Shown here: positions 5,501-10,381 of the stretch, in pieces | Layout of the letters: each line of letters opens with the position of its first letter | Numbering within the stretch: the stretch's first letter is position 1 | Assembly: GCA_038317685.1 (NCBI GenBank) | Contig: JBBQBQ010000115.1 | Span: forward strand, 1-10,381 | From: JBBQBQ01 sp038317685 | Lineage (GTDB): Bacteria > Desulfobacterota > Desulfuromonadia > Desulfuromonadales > DDH964 | Length of the DNA stretch: 10,381 bases | Reading direction: 5' to 3' | Notes under the pieces: model-generated | What the model was told of the DNA's origin: nothing | Database searches by the model: none | Seen by the model: the letters and a program-made list of their open reading frames with translations, nothing else | Translations under genes and position numbers: made by a program

Positions 5501-6583
5501 TCAGGGTTTGAACCAACCCTGGCGGATCAGGTCGCGGCGCAGCGAAACCCCCTGATTGCGCACGACCCCCTGGTACCAGAAGCGGTCCTCCCGCACCGGT
5601 ACGTCGTCCGGGGGATCAAGGCGCTTGCGGCGGTCAATAAGGCTCCGGTGGAACTTGTCGTCGGCTTCGGTGATGATCTCCAGCAGTTTGGCGGCGAGCG
5701 CCGGGGACACCCCCTCAATGACGAACTGGATCAAATCCCGAAGTTTCAGCCCGAACCGATACTCCCAGAGATCCCCCTGAAAGCCCTCCGCGCATTCTTC
5801 GACAAAATCGTTCCAGTCGAGGAGAAGGCCTCCGAAATCGTCTTCGACGGAATCGAGGGCTTCGGGATGTTTGGTCAGTCGCTGTTCGATTTCATCCTGT
5901 TCCCGCTTGGAAAGGAAGAACGAGAGGGTCTCTTCCACCGGGTACATTTCGAGCAGATCGACCAATTGGCCGCAGAAGTGGAGATAATCGAGTTCCGGTT
6001 CCGGCATGCCGGAAAAAGGAGCCGGCAAGTCGCTGCGCTCATGGCAGAGAAGGGAAAGGTGGTCGTGCCCAAGATCGGTGGGGAATGCCAACTCCGGGAC
6101 ATGGCGCAGGCCGACATTGGTCAGCAGGTTGAGCGTCCGCAGGTGGTTGCCGGTGAAACAGGTCAACACCTTTTCCTCCGAGTAGAAGAGTTCGACCCCG
6201 GCGCGATTGTTGGCGAGGCCGAAGCCGACAAATCCATCGTGGATTAGTCGGGGCAGAAAGCCCTCCAGGGTTTCGATGATTTCGGCGGGCGGCAGGTAGG
6301 GGGAATAATAGACGGTCGGCTCGGGGTGCCCTTCGACGCCGGGATCAACCTCCTCCTCGTAGAATTCGAGGATGAAGAAGGCCTCTTCCGGCAGAAGTTT
6401 GGCAAAGGAACGAACGATCGTTCCCACCCGGTCCGGGCTGACCACCACGGTGAACCGATAGGAGTCACTCGAATTCTCCAGCCGGCTGAAGGTAAACCCC
6501 TCCTGCAGGGGAACCGACAGTCCTGCCAATTCGTTTTCCCAGATGCGAACGCCGAGTGGAAGTTGCAAAGTCTCGGAGGACAA
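5501..6583 (-). CDS. Unrecognised acidic 360-residue protein upstream of mqnB
   Basis: I do not recognise this family. The protein is soluble-looking, with no signal peptide or membrane helix, rich in Glu, Asp and Leu through most of its length, and ends in a basic stretch (RRDLIRQGWFKP). The first 75 residues alternate like beta strands (SYRFTVVVSPDRV, FFILEFYEEEVD). The middle part contains HDGFVGFGLANNRAGVELFYSEEKVL, and the region from about 210 on is mostly helical and charged. The start is TTG at 6583-6581: AAAGGA (6597-6592) lies 8 bases upstream and no ATG or GTG occurs in the first part of the frame. It precedes mqnB on the same strand by 55 bases and so probably heads that operon. 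A role in menaquinone synthesis is possible but nothing in the sequence proves it. The long open frame and good initiation site make it a real gene. Confidence 0.85.
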   Translation of the reverse strand: MSSETLQLPLGVRIWENELAGLSVPLQEGFTFSRLENSSDSYRFTVVVSPDRVGTIVRSFAKLLPEEAFFILEFYEEEVDPGVEGHPEPTVYYSPYLPPAEIIETLEGFLPRLIHDGFVGFGLANNRAGVELFYSEEKVLTCFTGNHLRTLNLLTNVGLRHVPELAFPTDLGHDHLSLLCHERSDLPAPFSGMPEPELDYLHFCGQLVDLLEMYPVEETLSFFLSKREQDEIEQRLTKHPEALDSVEDDFGGLLLDWNDFVEECAEGFQGDLWEYRFGLKLRDLIQFVIEGVSPALAAKLLEIITEADDKFHRSLIDRRKRLDPPDDVPVREDRFWYQGVVRNQGVSLRRDLIRQGWFKP

Positions 6584-6656
6584 TCCGGCAGTCCTTTGGT
6601 GAAAGGGGGGAGGTCTGAAAAGGGGGCCTGCTAGGGCTCCGGAAGACTGGGGTCAA

Positions 6657-6683
6657 CCTATAGGATCGGCCGGGAAAAGTCAA
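6657..6683 (-). promoter_or_regulatory. Possible promoter for the 5501-6583 gene and mqnBD
   Basis: On the minus strand, TTGACT (6683-6678) and TATAGG (6662-6657) are separated by 15 bp. The hexamers are 5/6 and 4/6 but the spacer is short. It lies about 75 bases before the TTG start and is the best candidate seen for this side of the divergent intergenic region. Confidence 0.4.
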
Positions 6684-6690
6684 TATGGAC

Positions 6691-6718
6691 GCCCCCCTGT
6701 TCCCGCCTTAAGGGGGGC
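6691..6718. repeat. Inverted repeat GCCCCCCT/AGGGGGGC
   Basis: An 8-bp perfect inverted repeat (6691-6698 with 6711-6718) has a 12-base spacer. It has no T run on either side, so it is not an intrinsic terminator. It sits just upstream of the candidate minus-strand promoter at 6657-6683. It could be a protein-binding site or a simple hairpin. Confidence 0.5.
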
Positions 6719-6788
6719 TGTCGGGCCGAGGGCGTTCGGCTTGGAACAGAACGAAAGTTTACAACCGGCCAGGTCCTGGTGAGAAGTG

Positions 6789-6817
6789 GAAGTTCTTGGA
6801 ATTCTGGCGGGAACTTC
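6789..6817. repeat. Inverted repeat GAAGTTC/GAACTTC
   Basis: Seven-bp arms (6789-6795 and 6811-6817) are exact reverse complements 15 bases apart. Centre-to-centre distance is 22 bp, about two helical turns, as for a dimeric regulator site. It lies about 55 bases upstream of the carboxylase -35 box, a position suited to an activator. No cognate regulator gene is in the window. Confidence 0.4.
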
Positions 6818-6857
6818 GGCTCTTTTGCTTTATTTTGAGTAAAGATATTTTATCTAA

Positions 6858-6925
6858 AATAAAATATTTTATTGACAATTTTAACCATTTCCGTTATATC
6901 CACCCCGAATAAAACTAGTTTTTAT
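6858..6925. promoter_or_regulatory. Two related palindromes bracketing the carboxylase promoter
   Basis: AATAAAATATTTTATT (6858-6873) is a perfect 16-bp palindrome reaching into the -35 box. AAAACTAGTTTT (6911-6922) is a perfect 12-bp palindrome at the predicted transcription start, preceded by AAT so that both sites begin with the half-site AATAAAA. Their centres are 51 bp apart, close to five helical turns. This looks like a twin operator. The upstream site could instead act as an AT-rich UP element, and chance similarity of A/T-rich sequence is possible. Confidence 0.45.
6872..6900 (+). promoter_or_regulatory. Sigma-70 promoter of the carboxylase genes
   Basis: TTGACA (6872-6877), a 17-bp spacer and TATATC (6895-6900) give a perfect -35 and a 4/6 -10. 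Just upstream is a markedly A/T-rich stretch (about 6826-6871) in an otherwise GC-rich sequence, able to act as an UP element. Transcription would start near 6907, giving about an 88-base leader before the ATG at 6995. Confidence 0.75.
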
Positions 6926-6994
6926 AACGTTCCGGATCGGTTATTAACGGCGCCTGCCGGCAAGAAAAATCCACTCATCAAAGGGATGACCAAA

Positions 6995-8719
6995 ATGTCG
7001 ACCAAAGCGATCAAGCCTTCCCTGAAAAACCCCTTCGATCCACCCGAGACAGTCGAGTTCACTATCCCCGGTGAGATCTCCCGCGCCACCGGTGGTTATG
7101 AAGTGGCAATGAAGGAGGGGTATGAACTGACCCAGCGCCCCGTCAAATCGGTCAGTATCGACCAGATTGAAAAGCAGCATTTCAAAGGCCGGATGACGGT
7201 CTGGGAACGGATCAAGGTGCTGACCGACACCACACCTAACATCCTGTTTCAAAACTGGGGGAAAAACCTGGACGGCGCTTCTCTAGTCACCGGTATCCTC
7301 AATATCAACGGTCGCGACGTCGCCTTGTACGGGCACGATTTCACCGTTCGGGCCGGTTCCATCGACGCGACCAACGGCACCAAGCTGGCCCGTCTCTTCT
7401 ACATGGCCGGGGAGAAAGGGATTCCCCTTGTTGGCATGAACGACAGTGCCGGCGCCTTCGTGCCAGCTGGCGTAGGCGGACTCGACGGCTATGCCGAGGC
7501 GTTTACCGCCTTGCGCAAAATCAGTGGGGTGGTCCCCAGCATCATGTGCATGTTCGGTTTTAATGCCGGCGGTGGCAGCTATCTCCCGCGCCAAGGAAGT
7601 TTCGTCATCCAGCCCAACGACACCTTTTTCGGGCTGACCGGGCCGGGAGTCGTCAAGTCGGTTCTGGGGGAAGACATCACTCCCGAAGATCTTGGGGGTC
7701 CGAAGGTCCACGGCCAGTCAGGGGTGGCTGACATCACCGTTGCCGATGAGGTCGCCGCTCTGCGGACCACGGTGCGCCTGCTGAGTTACCTCCCCGACAA
7801 CAACAGCATCATGGCCCCCTTTCAGGAAACCAGCGATCCTCTCGACCGCAAAACCTGGGAGATCAACACCCTGCTCAAAAAAGCCTTTAACTCTCCCACC
7901 GGCTTCAACACCCCCTTCGACGTGTCGATCATCATCCAGCAGGTTTGCGATCATGGCGACTATTTCGAAATCCAGCCGGAGCGGGCTCGTGAAGTCGTGA
8001 CCGCTTTCGGCCGGCTCGGCGGCAACGTGGTCGGTTTTGTCGCCAACAACAGCGCCGTGGCCTCGGGCCAGATCGACTGCGATTCGGCGGTCAAGATCGC
8101 CCGCTTTGTTCGCTTCTGCAATATCTACAACATCCCGATCATCTTCATGGAAGACACCACCGGTTTCCTCCCCGGACGGGAGCAGGAAACCCGCGGCATC
8201 GTTCAAGCCGGTCGTTCCATGCTTGATGCCATCGTCGATGTGAGAACGCCGCGCATCCTGCTGATCCTTCGAAATGCCTATGGCGGCGCCTATGCCTCCT
8301 ATAACAACTATCCGACCGGTGCCGACCTGGTCCTGGCGCTGCCGACCACCCGCCTGGCGGTCATGGGTCCGGCCGGCAAGGAATTTGTCTACAAGGACGA
8401 ACTGCGTAAGCTGCGTTCCGCAATTTCCGGACGAGTGAAGCAGGGGACTTTGGATCGGGTTGCCGCTGGCATGGATGGCGAAGAAGCCAAGAAGGATGCG
8501 GAGAATGAGGCCGCTGATTGGCTGAAAGCCCAAGAGGCGGCCCTGAACCTGCGCTACGAGAAGGAGTTGATGAACCCCAAAGAAGGGTTGGCGCTCGGGT
8601 CCATCTCCTCCATCGTGATGCCGACCGACCTCCGCAAGGTCCTGGGCGAAAACCTGAATTTTTTCCTCCGGCATTACAAACCCTCGCCGATGGGCGGCGT
8701 CCAGCGCGAATTCCATTAA
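6995..8719 (+). CDS. Acyl-CoA carboxylase, carboxyltransferase subunit
   Basis: This 574-residue protein has the duplicated crotonase-like fold of biotin-dependent carboxyltransferases (PccB/AccD5 type), which move carboxyl from carboxybiotin to an acyl-CoA. The N half shows GMNDSAGAFVPAGVGGLDGYAEAF (147-170), FNAGGGSYLPRQ (189-200) and TGPGVVKSVLGEDITPEDLGG (215-235). The C half shows HGDYFEIQPERA (320-331), GNVVGFVANNSAVASGQID (343-361), MEDTTGFLPGREQE (385-398) and YGGAYASYNNY (429-439). It is longer than typical PccB (about 510-530) through an N-terminal extension and a charged helical insert at about 470-525. The Asp that commonly follows GGAY is Ala434. ATG 6995 is preferred because AAAGGG (6980-6985) lies 9 bases upstream; ATG 6986 directly abuts that site. 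It is followed 46 bases later by its biotin carboxylase partner. Substrate (acetyl-, propionyl- or another acyl-CoA) cannot be set from sequence alone. Confidence 0.93.
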   Translation: MSTKAIKPSLKNPFDPPETVEFTIPGEISRATGGYEVAMKEGYELTQRPVKSVSIDQIEKQHFKGRMTVWERIKVLTDTTPNILFQNWGKNLDGASLVTGILNINGRDVALYGHDFTVRAGSIDATNGTKLARLFYMAGEKGIPLVGMNDSAGAFVPAGVGGLDGYAEAFTALRKISGVVPSIMCMFGFNAGGGSYLPRQGSFVIQPNDTFFGLTGPGVVKSVLGEDITPEDLGGPKVHGQSGVADITVADEVAALRTTVRLLSYLPDNNSIMAPFQETSDPLDRKTWEINTLLKKAFNSPTGFNTPFDVSIIIQQVCDHGDYFEIQPERAREVVTAFGRLGGNVVGFVANNSAVASGQIDCDSAVKIARFVRFCNIYNIPIIFMEDTTGFLPGREQETRGIVQAGRSMLDAIVDVRTPRILLILRNAYGGAYASYNNYPTGADLVLALPTTRLAVMGPAGKEFVYKDELRKLRSAISGRVKQGTLDRVAAGMDGEEAKKDAENEAADWLKAQEAALNLRYEKELMNPKEGLALGSISSIVMPTDLRKVLGENLNFFLRHYKPSPMGGVQREFH

Positions 8720-8765
8720 TTAATCGGGGATACCAACCAAAGGGATCAAATCGGAGATCATACCC

Positions 8766-10381
8766 ATGGCACAGACCGTTGATTACTACGAACACAACCC
8801 GCTAATTCATAGAGACCGCCGCTTGGGTCAATCCTCCTCACCGTGGGTAAGATCCTTTTCCTGCGAGGACCTGAAGCCGCTGATTGTCTGCAGGGGCCCG
8901 ATCCGGAAAGAGGCGATGGATGTCTACGAGGAGATGGGAATCAGCCACTATGGAATTCTGCTCTCGGAAAAAGATTCCATTGTCTATCCCAACGCGCTGG
9001 CTCCCGAGCTACGCCAACTGACCGATAACAGCCGTGTCCATCGGGTTCCCGACTACACGGGGGCGAACAAGGAGGAGCGGGTCGAGCGGATCAACCAGAT
9101 CATCCAGACTGCTAAGGACAACGGCTACGAAGCAATCTTCGCCGGTTATGGTTTTATGGCCGAAGATGAGGAATTCGTACGGGCCATTGAACAGGCCGGC
9201 CTCAAATTTATCGGACCCTGTTCAGCCACCCAGGCCGGCGCCGGCAAGAAGGACGAAGCTAAGCGGACCGCTCTCTCCGTCAATGTCAGCGTGACTCCGG
9301 GGATCAACAATGTGACCGCCCGCACCCTGGTCAGAAAACACCCCAGCCGGGAGGCTTTGCAGGCGGTGGTCAAGGCGGAAGGCCTGACCTGTGACGAAAA
9401 GGTTCTCAAAGACCAGAAGCTTCCGCTGGAGGAGTTGGCCGACCACATTCTCATGGCCTCCTACCAGAAAGGAATCGACCTCTTTTCCATCGAGGAATTG
9501 GGAGCCCAGGTTCAGACCGAAGCCGCCGAAATGTTCAAAAAATATCCGAATAGCCGAATCCGCCTCAAAGCCATTGGTGGCGGCGGCGGCAAGGGGCAGC
9601 GGATTCTCGGGGGATCGCTTCTTACCGCCAAAAATCCCGATGAAAAAATGATCGCCAAAGCCGCTTCCGAAGCCCCGGGGATGGTGCGGGAAGTCCTCAA
9701 CGAGGTAAAGGCCAATGGGGTCGGCGACAACAAAAACGTCCTCATCGAACTGAACATAGAACAGACCCGGCACAATGAAATACAGCTTTTGGGGAACGGC
9801 AAGTGGTGTATCTCTCTCGGCGGTCGTGACTGCTCCCTGCAAATGCACGAGCAGAAACTTCTGGAAGTGTCCGTGACCCAGGAAGGGCTAGGGGCCGCCA
9901 TTGAAAAGGCGAAAGCTGCGGGAAACAAAGCCGAAGCTAAAGCCCTGGAGTCGGACTTGAAGGTCCTCAAGCGCATGGAGGAAGAATCGGCTCGTTTCGG
10001 CTTGGCGGTCGGTCTCGATTCGGCTTCGACCTTCGAATGCATCGTCGACCGCGACCGGCACTACTTCATGGAGGTCAACACCCGGATTCAGGTCGAACAT
10101 CGGGTGACCGAACTTTGTTATAGCCTGAAATTCACCAACCCCAAGGACAAGAACGACTCCTTCGTCGTTGAATCGTTGGTTGAGGCCATGGCGCTGCTGG
10201 CTCGCCATAAGGAGCGGCTTCCCAAGCCGGAACGAATTGCCCGCTTCAAGACCGCTGCCGAAGCGCGTCTCAATGCCACTGACGCGTCTCTTTCGCCCCA
10301 CGCCGGCGGCATGATTCGTTATTGGTCAAAGCCGATCGAAGGGGAAATTCGCGATGACCAGGGGATCAGTCTGGTCAACCC
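8766..10381 (+). CDS. Biotin carboxylase subunit, partial (runs off right edge)
   Basis: The frame is open from ATG 8766 to the window end (538 codons visible, no stop), preceded by GGAG (8753-8756) 9 bases away. It is a biotin carboxylase of the ATP-grasp type, which carboxylates biotin with ATP and bicarbonate. Visible features are an N-terminal RGPIRKEAMDVYEEMGI in place of the usual NRGEIA start, GYGFMAEDEEF and FIGPCSATQAGAGKKDEAK. The glycine-rich loop GGGGGKG is at 271-277, RHNEIQLLGNGK and GGRDCSLQMHEQK follow, and EVNTRIQVEHRVTE starts at 436 with the Glu, Asn and Arg of the active site. AEARLN follows in place of the usual ECRIN segment. Between the Pro-Gly at about 178 and the Gly-rich loop lie about 90 residues instead of about 30. 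Whether a biotin carrier domain follows is beyond the window. It pairs with the carboxyltransferase just upstream. Confidence 0.92.
   Translation, partial: MAQTVDYYEHNPLIHRDRRLGQSSSPWVRSFSCEDLKPLIVCRGPIRKEAMDVYEEMGISHYGILLSEKDSIVYPNALAPELRQLTDNSRVHRVPDYTGANKEERVERINQIIQTAKDNGYEAIFAGYGFMAEDEEFVRAIEQAGLKFIGPCSATQAGAGKKDEAKRTALSVNVSVTPGINNVTARTLVRKHPSREALQAVVKAEGLTCDEKVLKDQKLPLEELADHILMASYQKGIDLFSIEELGAQVQTEAAEMFKKYPNSRIRLKAIGGGGGKGQRILGGSLLTAKNPDEKMIAKAASEAPGMVREVLNEVKANGVGDNKNVLIELNIEQTRHNEIQLLGNGKWCISLGGRDCSLQMHEQKLLEVSVTQEGLGAAIEKAKAAGNKAEAKALESDLKVLKRMEEESARFGLAVGLDSASTFECIVDRDRHYFMEVNTRIQVEHRVTELCYSLKFTNPKDKNDSFVVESLVEAMALLARHKERLPKPERIARFKTAAEARLNATDASLSPHAGGMIRYWSKPIEGEIRDDQGISLVN

Noticed and set aside
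6805..6835. Possible sigma-54 promoter (TGGCGGG followed by TTGCT)
   Set aside because: The distance between the GG and GC elements is far from that required for -24/-12 spacing.
6872..6994. Upstream TTG start for the carboxyltransferase at 6872
   Set aside because: That TTG is part of the -35 TTGACA box, so it would not be transcribed; the ATG at 6995 has a spaced AAAGGG.

Overview
The window looks chromosomal, from a GC-rich Gram-negative bacterium. Futalosine-pathway menaquinone genes, a type I-beta DAHP synthase and a long-form SerA together suggest an anaerobic Desulfuromonadales-like (Geobacter/Pelobacter/Desulfuromonas) lineage. That placement is an inference from gene content, not a search result.

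Left part (1-3831). The left edge holds the 5' end of a group II intron, minus strand, resembling the IIC type of Oceanobacillus iheyensis. It sits directly behind the rho-independent terminator of a tRNA-Phe(GAA) gene, also on the minus strand, which has a near-consensus promoter. Divergently from the tRNA lies an aromatic amino-acid biosynthesis unit. It starts with an unannotated 28-codon leader peptide carrying six Phe codons plus one Trp and one Tyr within 19 codons. Mutually exclusive RNA pairings and a terminator follow, then the DAHP synthase gene (aroF type). This is the layout of a classical ribosome-mediated attenuator, and the gene for the tRNA it would sense lies next to it. A small cysteine-motif protein and serA (D-3-phosphoglycerate dehydrogenase, own promoter) follow, ending at a strong 16-bp terminator hairpin.

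Middle part (3854-6583, minus strand). A likely operon reads, in transcription order: an unrecognised 360-residue acidic protein with a TTG start, mqnB (futalosine hydrolase) and mqnD (1,4-dihydroxy-6-naphthoate synthase). mqnB and mqnD overlap by ATGA. The mqnB start region carries an 11-bp direct duplication.

Right part (6584-10381). A roughly 410-base divergent intergenic region holds inverted repeats and an AT-rich promoter bracketed by two related palindromes. It drives a 574-residue carboxyltransferase subunit followed by a biotin carboxylase that runs off the right edge. Together they form an acyl-CoA (or related) carboxylase of unassigned substrate. Both subunits depart from the usual family pattern: Ala at the CT position that influences acyl specificity, and about 60 extra residues ahead of the biotin carboxylase glycine-rich loop.

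The most notable system is the Phe-codon-rich attenuator of the DAHP synthase gene at 382-545. Second is the group IIC-like intron placed exactly behind the tRNA-Phe terminator.
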